A stretch of 35,000 nt of DNA, from positions 1-35,000 of the forward strand of contig CAJNDS010000879.1 in the NCBI GenBank assembly GCA_905221605.1. Direction: 5' to 3'. The position numbers and the translations under genes were made by a program. Positions within the stretch are counted from its first letter, which is position 1, and each line of letters opens with the position of its first letter. Of this stretch, positions 10,801-20,351 are shown one piece after another. The DNA is from Symbiodinium natans (lineage: Eukaryota; Sar; Dinophyceae; Suessiales; Symbiodiniaceae). The notes under the pieces were generated by a model. It had not been told where the DNA came from and made no database searches. It worked only from the letters and a program-made list of their open reading frames with translations.

Positions 10801-11420
10801 GGGTCCTTTAGATAAGGGGAAATTTCAGATTGGGACACCTCAGAGTTGATTAGACCTGCTATGTGTTCGTGGGCTTCAGGACCTAGACTCTTCCAAGCTG
10901 ATACTGGGGCTGAGGTGCTGGGGACTGCTTTCCCCACTGGCACTGTCTTGATTTGTGAGGATACCTGCAAGGCGGTGATCGCTGCTCTGGGCACAGCAGC
11001 TACTGAGTGCAAAGGAGAACTTTTGGAGAAGATTTGACTCGAGTATTCGCGCATAGTTTTTAGTGAGGCCTCCGTATCAAGCGGCTCACCTGCTTGATCC
11101 CTTAGGTTGACTCTCTGCACTGGGCGCCACGGAGCAAGTTTCCTGAGAGTATGAGCCAGTTTGTGGGATTGTTGCCTTTTATCTTCCTGGGCTTGTAGAA
11201 GCAACTGCTCTTGCTTCTCTAGCTTTCTTTGTTTTTGCTGTTTTTTGAAAGTCCGCGCCTCCTCCTTGATGTCCTCCACAAGCTTCTGGCATTCTGAATT
11301 ATGCTCGGTTCCAGCCCTCTTGTGCGCCTGGATTTGCCGCACTTTCTTCCAGTATTCCTGATGAATAGGACCTGCCTGGCTGAGACTTGCGTGGAGGAGG
11401 ATAGTGCTCAGCTGATACAC
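7890..11420 (-). CDS. LINE reverse transcriptase, zinc fingers and USP-like protease
   Basis: A 1176-residue open frame, numbered from the GTG at 11420. The frame opens just after a TGA at 11427-11429 and has no ATG until about residue 123, so it is probably made as a fusion with the endonuclease ORF, by frameshifting or because this copy carries an indel. Residues 1-125 are charged and coiled-coil-like (KKQQKQRKLEKQEQ). The RT core spans about 200-500: LRPIGV (225), QPQFAY (258), DLSKAFD (catalytic Asp 314), GIKQGC (369), FADD (Asp 412 and 413) and YLGV (496). Four zinc fingers lie at 664-850. A low-complexity linker (REASSQEASSSS) leads to a USP-like domain at 927-1176. RT would copy element RNA at a nicked target, and the fingers would bind DNA or RNA. 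All catalytic residues are present. Confidence 0.92.
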   Translation of the reverse strand: MYQLSTILLHASLSQAGPIHQEYWKKVRQIQAHKRAGTEHNSECQKLVEDIKEEARTFKKQQKQRKLEKQEQLLLQAQEDKRQQSHKLAHTLRKLAPWRPVQRVNLRDQAGEPLDTEASLKTMREYSSQIFSKSSPLHSVAAVPRAAITALQVSSQIKTVPVGKAVPSTSAPVSAWKSLGPEAHEHIAGLINSEVSQSEISPYLKDPRIAWIPKPGKPATAMKNLRPIGVISVPGKVLAGAVKTRIAPALQASSQLQPQFAYIRQRGVRDAIAKACQHLDFVQQLRQVHRRDLHKSQRGARQAQLSGALTISVDLSKAFDSVNRHELLAALDRLGTDPVTKELVVQLHSETSYNMGTSGLEIQVPTSSGIKQGCKLAPALWSALTLLVMSRMEQKWGPDSKQARDILTVFADDFLLQETFSSFPELQKVLLRIEALFQSLEDVGLEVNPTKSKALLMVQGTQQSIFRKKHTMRKEKQLHIVLPSGHKIPIHHKLTYLGVQLSYGSYKDQTVDYRIAQAQGKFELLRHILCSTKALEASKKLEIWRVYVESSLLHGLVATGITSSGLQKLQSKYSRMLRSIFKQHQHYSHIDTKTLFEQYKVQTPQAVLISQMKNYQDALDACQKYNPDQNIQWYLGLRGRIVALQQELQSMHLDLTEADQEVPCSLCDRKFSSAKGLQQHTLVKHGGQRANQLGPKFQVTVHSCKGLPQCAACNRQLRTMHQLRRHVESGICPQLHELKERAKSCTSSESIAMIYQSSVQEQLKKDPDLLLKKRHVTQHLLTNCSLCGQYIVGHKGVKQHIQKAHPAFWAQSSASILANMRTHKRLLHKKEECRYCRIVVDAPVRHAEQCVVLLQTYAMSAACAKPMELPDLFSADPPISQVRGREASSQEASSSSRASLLTYTARVSGRSTTAPPTASMQDAAWRLAYHNPHQLCYAHTVVHILISLLSDGLFPDPSLNSILTEIGSLNGRSSHADVRRLRHLRPLLAGWRLRPRQEDASQFLLHISQRIPDLSSDKWEARVHISAPEERISVEEKGGLILYLPEPPDGLSTLQQSVTQWTNRGSVFALLPDTRLICLQIQRFDQQIKTSRPQALDTVLEMPMFQDNGTSTEAVSFSLYAFIIHIGEDWSSGHYRAGFWRDGVAYLADDSDPPRCTMLLSDQICRGSYLAFYVRD
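7893..8642 (-). other. USP-like (peptidase C19) deubiquitinase domain in the LINE
   Basis: The last 250 residues of the RT protein carry the ordered boxes of ubiquitin-specific proteases. Cys box: NPHQLCYAH, with Asn931 and Cys936 in the family spacing (Asn five before Cys). Q box: RPRQEDASQFLLHI at about 995-1008, like the family's QQDAxEF. LPDTRLICLQIQRF at 1071-1084 is like the family's L-K/Q-RF strand. His box: SLYAFIIHIG then SGHYRA, His1134. An acidic pair at Asp1149/1150 stands where the third catalytic residue belongs. The end, GSYLAFYVRD, matches the family's Y-L-FY strand. At 250 residues it is shorter than most USPs (300-400) and lacks the CxxC pairs of the zinc-ribbon 'fingers'. 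By family it should cleave ubiquitin or a ubiquitin-like protein; its role in retrotransposition is unknown. Confidence 0.85.
8739..8766. repeat. Paired GGAGG/CCTCC palindromes inside the LINE coding region
   Basis: Two copies of GGAGGAAGCCTCC, separated by two bases, lie in the linker between the zinc fingers and the protease. On the coding strand they encode EASSQEASS. The same 13-bp palindrome occurs in pairs in the 3' region of the element, so the linker may have arisen by in-frame insertion of this repeat. Confidence 0.9.
8871..9431 (-). other. Four-zinc-finger cluster in the LINE protein
   Basis: Four fingers lie between the RT and the protease. Finger 1: C664, C667, H680, H685 (CX2CX12HX4H). 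Finger 2: C710, C713, H726, C732 (C2HC). Finger 3: C784, C787, H800, H805 (C2HH). Finger 4: C833, C836, H846, C850 (C2HC). Many LINEs carry one or a few C-terminal fingers that bind nucleic acid. Four mixed C2HH/C2HC fingers suggest a target-recognition or RNA-binding module. Confidence 0.85.
9921..10823 (-). other. Reverse transcriptase domain of the LINE
   Basis: This is the fingers-palm region of the RT. Motif A is VDLSKAFDSV, with the catalytic Asp at residue 314. Motif B is SSGIKQGCKLAP. Motif C is VFADDFLL, with the Asp pair at 412-413. Motif E is TYLGVQLSYG. This order and these motifs are typical of non-LTR retrotransposon RTs and distinguish it from LTR or DIRS enzymes. I cannot assign a clade without a tree. 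Confidence 0.95.
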
Positions 11421-12708
11421 TAACCATCACTTCATCCAGTTCTTGCCAAGACGGTCTCACTTGCATTGTCCTCACCACTGCTTCCGTCAGACGATGTGAG
11501 TATGCCTGCCAGTTGTCATCTTTCCGCCGAAAGCTCGCATCCAGGGCTGTGGCATCAAACGGCCGTGGCTTGCTGGGTGTAGGACTGTAAGGAGGAATGA
11601 ACAGAGTGGCTCGCACTGGAAAGTGTTTTGATCCATCTCTGTAGGCTGCCACCGGAAAGTTCTTATCCGAGTAGGCCTCCTTGGATCTCCTCCGAGCATC
11701 GTGCAGTCTGACCAGCAAAAAATCGATCTGAGAGGAATATGTGCCATCACTGCTAGCATACGTACTGCGATGGCCAGAAGCCCATGTGTTCAGCGCAGTT
11801 AGTCCACAGGATTTGCAGAGCGAGGGCAGTGTCTTCACATCCGCATTTGCAAACCGTACTCGATGAGGCACACTTGGTCCGATATGAGGACGTTCAGTCA
11901 CCGCATGCGCATTGAAATCCCCAGCCACAATCAAGAAGTCACGTTGTGGGACTCTCTGTATTCGATTTTCGAGCTGTGTCATCACGTCCTTTCTCCTGCC
12001 TCTGTTTTCCGTCTTCGAGAGCTTTGAATCCCAGACGTGCTGGTACAGGTTCAGGAGATGTATTCTGGATCTCTGCCACGGGATCATGACGTGCTGCAAA
12101 TGCCCTGGAACAATGGAAGTGCTGCGAATTTCTGAAAGAGGAGCCAGTGAGCTATGCACCAAGACAACCAGGCCAGCCTTGTGTCTGCTTGTTGAGCCAC
12201 AGGTTAGGACTGACCACGGGCCTGAGCTGTAGACCTGGTCCTGCTGCCAATGCGATTCCTGCAGGAAAACGATTTTGATGTTCTTGTACTCTGTTGTTGC
12301 CAAAAGGGCCAGAATCTCGTTCCAAACTCGACTTGTAATTGAGCCTGCGTTCCAAGTAAGGACTTCCATGTCAAATTTGTGATGGATCTGTCTGTTCGGT
12401 TGAAAAGAACGCCTCTCCGCTTTCGCAGGAGACGCGAATTGTCCTTCATGAGCTCCTAGAGCCTGAGCTGTCAGAAGACGGCCTTTGTAAAGTGCTGCTC
12501 CCTTCGCCAGGGCAACTTTACAAGCTCTTTGGTAGCTTCGCTTGCCGGTTTTGTTCATGGTTAGCTGACTTCGCTGCGCATGCTGCTCAGCTTCATCGGG
12601 GGGCGCTACTTCCCGAAACCCTCGATTCTGATCCATGGCTGGACCCTGGGACTTGGGACCCAGGCACCCAAGAAAGCTCGCTACGGCTACGAGAAATAAA
12701 ATCCTCAT
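11299..12708 (-). CDS. LINE ORF with APE-type endonuclease
   Basis: This encodes the target-nicking endonuclease of the LINE, about 469 residues from the ATG at 12708. The frame is open further upstream to a TAG at 12812-12814, but that part is mostly valine from a GTT microsatellite, so I prefer this ATG. The exonuclease-endonuclease-phosphatase fold shows in order: TWNAG (Asn at about 120), FLQESHW (Glu about 151), GLVVLV, IVAGDFNAH (Asp about 264, Asn about 266), an SQIDFLLV segment (Asp about 329) and SKHFPV (His about 362). These match the known catalytic set of APE-type LINE endonucleases. The N-terminus starts MRILFLVAVASFLGCLG, hydrophobic and signal-peptide-like, followed by a basic region. 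The 3' end overlaps the RT frame, which lies one base forward. The last 35 or so residues look out of frame, so the native protein probably continues into the RT frame near 11410-11426. Confidence 0.9.
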   Translation of the reverse strand: MRILFLVAVASFLGCLGPKSQGPAMDQNRGFREVAPPDEAEQHAQRSQLTMNKTGKRSYQRACKVALAKGAALYKGRLLTAQALGAHEGQFASPAKAERRSFQPNRQIHHKFDMEVLTWNAGSITSRVWNEILALLATTEYKNIKIVFLQESHWQQDQVYSSGPWSVLTCGSTSRHKAGLVVLVHSSLAPLSEIRSTSIVPGHLQHVMIPWQRSRIHLLNLYQHVWDSKLSKTENRGRRKDVMTQLENRIQRVPQRDFLIVAGDFNAHAVTERPHIGPSVPHRVRFANADVKTLPSLCKSCGLTALNTWASGHRSTYASSDGTYSSQIDFLLVRLHDARRRSKEAYSDKNFPVAAYRDGSKHFPVRATLFIPPYSPTPSKPRPFDATALDASFRRKDDNWQAYSHRLTEAVVRTMQVRPSWQELDEVMVSVSAEHYPPPRKSQPGRSYSSGILEESAANPGAQEGWNRA

Positions 12709-12724
12709 CTTGGGCCAGAATCTT

Positions 12725-12754
<30 letters not shown>
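12725..12754. repeat. AAC microsatellite at the LINE 5' end
   Basis: About ten AAC units (GTT on the LINE's own strand), continued in degenerate form to about 12789. It lies just upstream of the preferred ATG of the endonuclease ORF. Confidence 0.95.
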
Positions 12755-12757
<3 letters not shown>

Positions 12758-12813
12758 ACCACGACAACAACACCAATAACAACACTACCAAACAAGCTAC
12801 TTAAACCCTGAAC

Positions 12814-15800
12814 CTAAATTCACATAGCTCTGTTAGCATTTGTTCTATACATTCCAAGAAGAACTCCATTTGACTTCTACCCTCGATCTGAATGTGCAAT
12901 AGGAATAAGCCTCTACATCCTCTCTAGTACGTTTCTCTTGACATTTGTTAACAACCACTGGGGGGGGTCAGGGAAGGAGGCACAAGCACCGACCGCCTCA
13001 ATGGCAAACCACTGGACGAGTGTTGACAAACGCAAAGCACCAAACCAAAAATAAAACCAGACCACAAAGGGCGTGGAACAAGGTGCACACCAACAAGCTA
13101 AAGCAAGAAAACACAATGTGCATAAACAAACAGAACAACAGGGGCATAGAATCAACAAGCCCATGGCCAGAACCAAACAAAGAAACAAAGACAAACACAG
13201 GAACAAACAAAACAACCCAAAAGCAACACCATCAATTCTTATCACAAAACACGCGTACACACAAACACGGACACACGGAGCGGAGACAGAGACACACACA
13301 CACACACACATGCACACGCGCACACAGACCCACATACAAGTTATGTACACAATGTACACATACACAAAAAACACACCACGACAACATCTTCTACTTCGAT
13401 CATCCACACCTCCTGACGTGGAAGCCATCATGCCGTTGGAACAGGAAATGAAGGATACTTCACTGCAAGCTTTTAGTGCAGTACTCTTCGCGGAACTCTC
13501 TTAAAGTGGGCACTCCAGGGATACTCGGCGGGACACGGCGCGTCTCTCTCTGCGGTTTCTCTGCAGGTGGTGCCGCTCCAGGGATACCTAACAACCCCAT
13601 ACCGAGGGTGGGGAATAACAGTTTACTAAATAATTGGGGCCGGGGTGCCCCAAACCAAAGACCGACCCACAGGTGATCTCAAGGAGAAACGAGACATGGG
13701 TGGCAGCAGAGCACATCGAAATGCGCACCGAGCCTGAAGCCGTGGCGCGGCACACTTGCGCAAGGAATGCAAGCGAAAGGCCCGAACCATTATGGACTCA
13801 GAAATGCAGGCGTTCACAGGCGCCACACAATTGGAGCACTCAAAATACAGCCTGGGACCGCACTCGACAAGCCCACAACCCAACAACCCAAAGGGGAACA
13901 GGGAAGAGGAGGGAGACTTTGGTCCAAGCAGGGCATGCCTGGCCGGGTCCGAACCCAATGCCAAGTTGTGTCATCTACCTTGTGCTTTGAGGCCAAGCAC
14001 GACCGATGGAGCTGACAGCGGTCCATCGCAATGGCGAGTTATTTCAAAAAGATTCAAAAAGTGCTTCTTGATGTCAGGTAGCCTGAAGTCCACCACATCC
14101 GCACATGCACCCAGCTAGTAGGCGCTGTGAAAGGCATCCACGGCCCTGTTCCCACTCGCCAGCTTCATAATGCCCTCTGAAATCCCCTGACGCTTCTCAA
14201 CAACCTGAGGTATTCTGACAATCAACATGCTTTTGTTGGGCACACAAAGCATCACAAAAGCTTCAGACTAACGACACCGAGGAGGGCGACCCCACAGCCG
14301 CCATCGTCGTGGCTGTCCGCGCTGTGTCACGCGATGAAGGGTTGAGGGGTTTCGTTTCGTGACTCAGGCGAAGAGATGCGAAGAGCCACAAGATGTCACG
14401 AGGATGGAAATTGTCAGCAAGCTCTCTCGACATGCTGCTAAAGTGACGACAGTAAACTATGTCCAACATTGTCCAACGAGTCACACCTTTCTGGCACGTT
14501 GCCGCCGGGCACGAAAAGCGTCTGTTACCCAGCACCCTGCACGCCCTGCCTCCCTGCTGTACCGCAAAATGAACATCCAGGCTAATCCGGCTGTTGTCGA
14601 GATTCCAACGTCAAGCATCAGCAGAGCAGGAGGGGTACATGGGCCGTTATGGCAACCATCTCGGGTCAAGGGAAACCCGCAAGCATCTCACGACACAGAC
14701 TTCGTCGAATTCGGATATTCAGACGGAAACGACGGTACCGAATCAGCAGAAAAATGCAGACTGTTCCCCATGTGTCTGACTGAAAACTTGCACGTGTTCG
14801 GTCTGCGGCCTCAGCAAGATGAGGACGCCCACCACGACCAACACCCAAGATCGCGCCTGTGAACATCTACACGTTCTAATGAAGGTGAGGCAAAGCAATG
14901 GGAGCATGGAAGTACAGCCACCGCAGTTGGAGTGGGGCTGCCAAACATGCACATTAGAGGCTGTCACGATTGACCACGCTTGGCATGTGTGCGCTTTTTA
15001 TACTTGGCATGACTGATTACACATAAAAACGCTTTGAGACGCCTGTATGAAGATGCGTGCTTATATAGAGTTCGCTTGTCTACTGAGAATCGTGCAGTGC
15101 AATCTGTGGCCATGAAGCTATTGCTGGTGTTCTACTGTAAAAAAAACTTCATGGTTTCTTCTCTAGGACATGTATTTGTTTCAGGCACTGAAAAGTAGAA
15201 AGTGCTTACTTTTTCTTGCTGTTGGGGAAGGGTCGCTGTGGATTGTTTGGGATTGTTGCGGCGTTTTCGGCTCTATTGTGCGTATTGCTGCGGTCGTTTT
15301 CTTTGGCTTTTTGGTTTACTCGCGTCCATGCCATGCTGTTTGCCTCTAGTTTCAACATAAATTAGTACTGTATCTCGGAGTTGTTCACCTTCTTTGTGCG
15401 TCTTGCCTGAGCTCACGCAATCATCTGGTACACCCACGCCAGAGGCCTGTTATTCCAGCACTCACATGGTCAAAGGGATATCGCTAAATGTCAGGCTGGG
15501 AGAATGCCGTGCTTCGGCCTTTAGATGCATTTTGCTCGAGTACACGGCTGTACCCAAAAGTAGGCTAGCTGAATGGAAAAAGCACGCGGCAAAAACGCGC
15601 ACAGGTGTTCGGTCTTTTGCTCACGGGTTGCTCTGGGCGAAAGCTGTTGGCTATGCAAGTTTCGAGACGACCACACAAGACTAAGAGCAGGTGGCAGGCA
15701 TCACTGTAGGCAAGCATTGGTCGGCAACGACATCCCGCATTCTGCAGTTCTCCTTGTCGGGGCGCTGTTCCGCTTGTCGATCTTCCCGTGATATTGTCGT

Positions 15801-18501
15801 TGCGGTCATCTTCGTCGGCCGGTCCTCCTGCTTGGATGCCACTTTCCCGCGCGTAGTCGGCCCAGCTCTCAGACGACTGAGAACCGCTAACACGGTACGT
15901 TCTTAAAGCCTGAAAGAGCGCTCGTATTTCCTCTGAACTATAACTAAGACATACTAAAACAATTTCACGTTGATTGAACATCTTACGTGCTGAAAATCTA
16001 GGAAAGACCTGCTTTTGTTTGTACATGAAGAAATACTGCGTTGCGCAGTTTGGGGCTTGAAGATGTTGTGTCTAGTCAGCGCTGGGACACCCTCATGGAT
16101 TTCTTAAGTAGCGTGGCCGGCATGACTTAGCGGAATGGATTGGGCAATCAGCAACATTGGTGACAAAAGGATGCTGACACGTCATACCTTGATGAAAGAC
16201 TTTGCTGTAAGCCGCTTTGGCGTGAAAAAATTATGCACAACAAAGCCAGTTAGGATTCCACCGCGCGCACACAAAATGAGTCATAGCCATATGCCATGGG
16301 AAGCTGAATGAGCCGGCCTGTCCCGAGCCCAATAGCTTGGACCACGGCGTATCCTGCATCCATGGGAAACTCGCACAGCTCCAGTGCATCGTCATGTCAA
16401 AACATGTCAAGACATTGAAAACAATCCTGCGCCATGGGCTGCCCACATCGGCCAAGCTTTTGGAGGACTCTCGGATCCCCCACGGAACCGAGACGACTGC
16501 GTCGAACGGAATGGCAGCGACTTTATGGCGCATGCTCGCACTGACCAATTGCATTCTTCAGAAAATGCATTTGTTGTTTTCTTCTGCGCATTTTGTGTCA
16601 CCATCGAAAGCGGCTTCTGCCTTCGAAATCCACGGGTTTCACGACTTGCCTGGCGGTGCAAGGATACAACTTGGAATCAGGAAGAGCTCATGTTGAAACC
16701 CTCAACCGGCGTTACAGTATGCAGTTGCCCCGAACTTTGCGAGGCTGGCTCGCCGATTTTGGCATCCAGCTTCTGCAGAGCTGGCCCTCCAGCCTGACGC
16801 GGCATGGTTTGTTCTTCAGTGTGTGTGCTCCGAATGCTCCTGCCGACGTGGCCTCGCTGTCGTCCATAGTCGTACTGACTAGTCGCATAGCATAACTTTT
16901 CTATGGGCATACGTTGGCTCAGAAGTCCATGGTCTCCTGATATGTCTCCAGTGCAAATGCAGGCAAGAAGCTTTCGAAGGGCCTTGCTGCCCATTGGGCA
17001 CAGCCGAGGGCCACCATCTGGCACATGCAAGCGTGGTTTTGCATCCAAGGTCAAAGCCTCTGCCAAAAGTGAGCAGGGAGCGCGGCATATTGCCTGGAAG
17101 AACGGCTTTTCTGCTACTTGCGCTCATCGCTCCCAAGCTATATTCAACAGCATGGAAGGAACAGTCGCTAAATTTCAGCTAAGCGCCTTCACACGCTTTT
17201 TTCGCCAACTCAACGACAAGGACTCCATCGCCGAAGCTCCAAAAGCTCTCCTCCCACCGAAAGAGATGCAGGCTGAGACAAGCCTTTGCTGGCATCAATG
17301 AGTCTTTCTGGTGTCTTGTGAGAATCGCAGACGATCGCAATACGTCACCATGAGCTCGCCCGAGCACAGGGTGGTGGGGCCTCAACCCTAAACCCTCCTT
17401 GCTTTCCCAAACTTCCCCCACAGCCACACCACGGGGCCCTGAGCGCTCTACTTACCCTTCTTCCGCAGGCACAGTTGCGTGTTCTGCATTGCCTAGGGCA
17501 TCGTTTCGGTAGGCTTCGACAAAGATGCTTTTAGCTGCGTGACTTGTTTTTTGCCTTAAGCGTCTGCAGAGCTGCAGACTTGGCAGATGGCTTCGTCATC
17601 CATGTCATCTCTTGACCTTGTGCCTGCCGTGCAATGCATCCAGCCCTCGTCAAGATGTTGCTCCATTTGCAGGTCCAATCCTGTGCAATGGTCCCGACCA
17701 ACAGCATGTATAAACCTACATCGCTCTACGAGTACAGCGATAGTGTGCTCCTGCGTGGACACCTCGCCAAAGAGCTCAGTGTCCAATAGCGGTTCTTCTG
17801 CGGGAGCATCAGTCCTCTCACCACAGGCCTCTGGTGCAGGCGTGCATCAAAATCATCAACTTGGGACGAGGGCTAGGACAGCGGACCAAGAATGTTTATC
17901 ATGTGAGAGGTTTGTCTGTGAAACTCACATCTGGGGAAGGCTCGACAAATCTCGCATCTTCCCTCAACTCTTAAACAGCTAGCTTTCATGATTTCTGCCT
18001 TGCAAAACAAATACTGGTGTAAAATCGGCGCTCGCCCTTCACATGCTCAAGGCAAATCCAAGGCAGCCCCCTCAAAACCAACACCCACAAGTACTGGGAA
18101 TATCCAGAGGACACCTGGGGACCCCCCCCCTCCCCCCATTTTTGCCTTGGCCTATTGTTGCACCCGTTTTAGTATCCTTGCCCGCTATTATTCGAAGTTC
18201 AGGATAAGAATATCGAGCACACCCCTATTTATTGGCGAAGTTTTTCGCTCGGGGATCCTGATTCGAGAAAAAAGGTTTTGTCATCTAAAACAAGAAGCTG
18301 AGGGCTTGTTTCTTTTGGACATCGAGCTCACACTCTGCAACAAGACACAAACCGAAGCACCCCGATGAGAGCGGTTTCTTTTTAGCGGTGCACTGGCAGG
18401 CGGCGGACAGGTAAGGACAAAACCCGCGGGGGACTCTGCCCAGCCCAGAAGGCCTGACCTGCCACCCCACCAGTATGGGCGGAGTGGGCGGGTGTCGGAA
18501 A
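12814..18501. other. Region without a confident gene; A/C-rich stretch near 13 kb
   Basis: No ORF here has a recognisable domain. From about 13000 to 13385 the plus strand is strongly A/C-rich and includes an AC run at 13292-13310; its ORFs reflect composition. The word GGGCACTCCAGGGA at 13508-13521 is shared with the minisatellite at 26.6 kb. Decamer duplications occur at 14043-14062, 14460-14479 and 16393-16412. Minus-strand frames at 16231-16554 and 16677-17066 are unremarkable. A C-run occurs near 18122. Confidence 0.5.
13292..13310. repeat. AC microsatellite in an A/C-rich stretch
   Basis: About nine AC units, followed by interrupted CA-rich sequence to about 13380. Confidence 0.95.
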
Positions 18502-18579
18502 TTTTTAACACAACCTTTCCACTAAACGCGGCTCAAACTTTTAGGCTCGAGCCGAGCACTACACAAAAGCGCAGAGTTG
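18502..18579 (+). repeat. Left direct repeat of the decayed RT element
   Basis: This ~78-bp block recurs in the same orientation at 20637-20727. Shared words in order: TTTTTAACACAA, AAACGCG, CTCAAACTTTTAGGCTCGAG, GAGCACTACACAAAAGCGCA and AGTTG. Similarity stops sharply beyond both ends. It is probably a terminal repeat of the element between the two copies. Confidence 0.85.
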
Positions 18580-18615
18580 TCTGGGGGCGGAGACTGTGGT
18601 GGCTAGGGCGGCTAG

Positions 18616-20245
18616 GGTCCTGAACGAGTCTCGCGCGCTCACGCAACTGCCATCGGCTTGCATGAAGTGGTCCAAAGTCGCTTTTTCAACGCTGCGGGGG
18701 ATCCCAACCCGTTGTCAGCTGCTCGCAAGAAGACCAAAGCTGTCAGCACGATGCTCACTGTGAACGAGGACAACCAGCTCGAAGCAGAGCCCGAGGCGCC
18801 GTGGCACCCCAAGAGCACCCTTGCATTTCTGGATTGCCTGGAGTCCATTCGCTGTTTGATCCTTGTCGAGTATGGCGCCGAGTTGGCCATCAATCGCTAC
18901 TTCGACTGGTGGGGCAAGCAGGTTCGGGCTCGACCGCAGCGCCTGGAGCAGCTGCCCATGTACTGGGACGTGACTGCTTGGAGGATGGCGCTTCAGCTTC
19001 GATCGCAGACAGACTTTGGGGCCATTGCCGCAAGTTGAACCGGGGATCGAGCACTGGTTGCCCTTGCGGTTGCATTGGCGGCAGTTGCGCAGGGATTTTG
19101 TGCGTGGCGTGTTTGACTTAGCTGAGGAGTTTGCACAAGAAGTCGATGCGTGGTTTGCAAGTAGACCAGCTTTTGTGCGGAAAGCCTACCAGTCCAACGA
19201 GCGCAAGTGCTCTCTTCAGGTCCCGGTGCTCAGGTACTTGGCGCAAAGGTTGCAGTGGCCAGATGATTCACTCTTTGACGAGCTTTCGCGGCGATACAGC
19301 AACCCGCTGCCGGTGAACGACTTTTTGAATGACAACTTAGAGTACACTCGTGGCAAGCTTCGCCGTTGCAAAGTAGATGCAGCAGGGGAAACCATGGCTG
19401 CAGAGATTGCGGCAGACGTGCGGTTGGCGAAGGACCCTTTGCTGCGCCAGCGTGTTGGGGTAGATCAATGGTGCCGCTTTCGGGATACGTGCACACTGCC
19501 AACCGTCTCGCATGGTGGTCCGGGCTGCATGACGTTTGCTGTTCATCAGGTCGGAGCCGATGGACGTCCCAAAATCCGGCGGGCAGAGGGCTGGAGACAG
19601 TCTGGAGCCAATAGGACCGTTGGCGTTCCTGACACGCCAGCTTATCATGACGTTGAAGACTTTGCTAAGCTTGCAGCAGTCATCAAGAGGCGCGTGCAGG
19701 GTTCATTGAGCACTTGGGGCGTCGACCACGATGCAGCCTACCGCCAGCTCCCAGTAGCCGACCCGCAGCAGACATACGTCATCTTGCAAATGCCAAGTGG
19801 CCCAACGTTATGGGGGCATAATGCTTATGTTCGGAAGTACAGCATCGGTGTGGTCGTATTGCCGGTTTGCCGACTTTCTGGCTTGGTTGAGCAGGTGCCT
19901 CTTGCTGTCGCCAGCTTTGCATTTTGTTGACGAGTTTGGGAGCCAAGGGATGCGTCAGCACTTGCAGGCAAGCTACAGTTCATCTCTGCGTCCTTGTTTG
20001 GGAAGTCGTGCGCGGCAGCAATTAGACCGTTAGACCCTTCCATGCGCGAGCACAGGCCATTCATTTTCCGGCTCAGGAAAGGGAATGGTGCTGGGCCGGC
20101 GTTAAGGGCGGCGATGGCGTTTCTGAGATATTGCTTTGCCAACGCAAAGCCTCGCATTTTCGAATTTCATGTGACCAGCAGGAGCGTCATCTATGTGGAT
20201 GCCTTCTTCGAGCTTGGGGGTGGGTTATCGCTACAAGGTGAGTGA
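18616..20245 (+). pseudogene. Decayed reverse-transcriptase element
   Basis: Coding pieces lie on the plus strand in shifting frames: 18616-19038, then about 19016-19825, then about 19797-19950, then about 19994-20245. The second piece holds a motif-A-like GVDHDAAYRQLPV near 19718-19756 followed by PSGPTLWGHNA. The third continues with FGSTASVWSYCRFADFLAWL and a motif-C-like FVDEF at 19923-19937. The last has VIYVDAFFELGG near 20185, which resembles the DAS-type start of an RNase H-like fold. The AYRQLPV style resembles LTR or DIRS-type RTs and not LINE RTs. Motif C has Glu in place of the second Asp. Frameshifts near 19025, 19820 and 19950 make it inactive. I cannot assign it to a named family from sequence alone. 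Confidence 0.7.
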
Positions 20246-20351
20246 AGCTGAATCTGCGCCGAGTTGGGGCGCACAACACCCCGCCACTTTTGCGAATGGC
20301 TGGGGTAGCAGGTACTGAGCCAGCGGTGGCAGCGGCGTCAGGCGCTGCGGC

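Larger units (their letters stand above)
7123..12813 (-). mobile_element. APE-type LINE retrotransposon with a C-terminal USP-like protease
   Basis: The element is read on the minus strand. In order it carries an APE-type endonuclease ORF, a reverse transcriptase, four zinc fingers and a ubiquitin-specific-protease-like domain, then about 770 bp of repeat-rich 3' sequence. The left limit is uncertain: repeats that look like 3' UTR reach to about 7123, and an A-rich tail candidate lies at 7019-7028. The right limit is the stop codon upstream of the endonuclease frame, next to an AAC/GTT microsatellite; the true 5' UTR is not recognisable. I could not find target-site duplications. Both ORFs are long and free of internal stops, so the copy looks young. 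Confidence 0.9.

Noticed and set aside
7853-12758. Many plus-strand ORFs of 60-130 codons opposite the LINE
   Set aside because: They are antisense shadows of the two LINE ORFs and carry no domains.
12913-13504. ORFs of 140-170 codons on both strands near 13 kb
   Set aside because: They follow from A/C-rich, CA-repeat composition and give Thr/His/Lys- or Val/Cys-rich peptides without domains.
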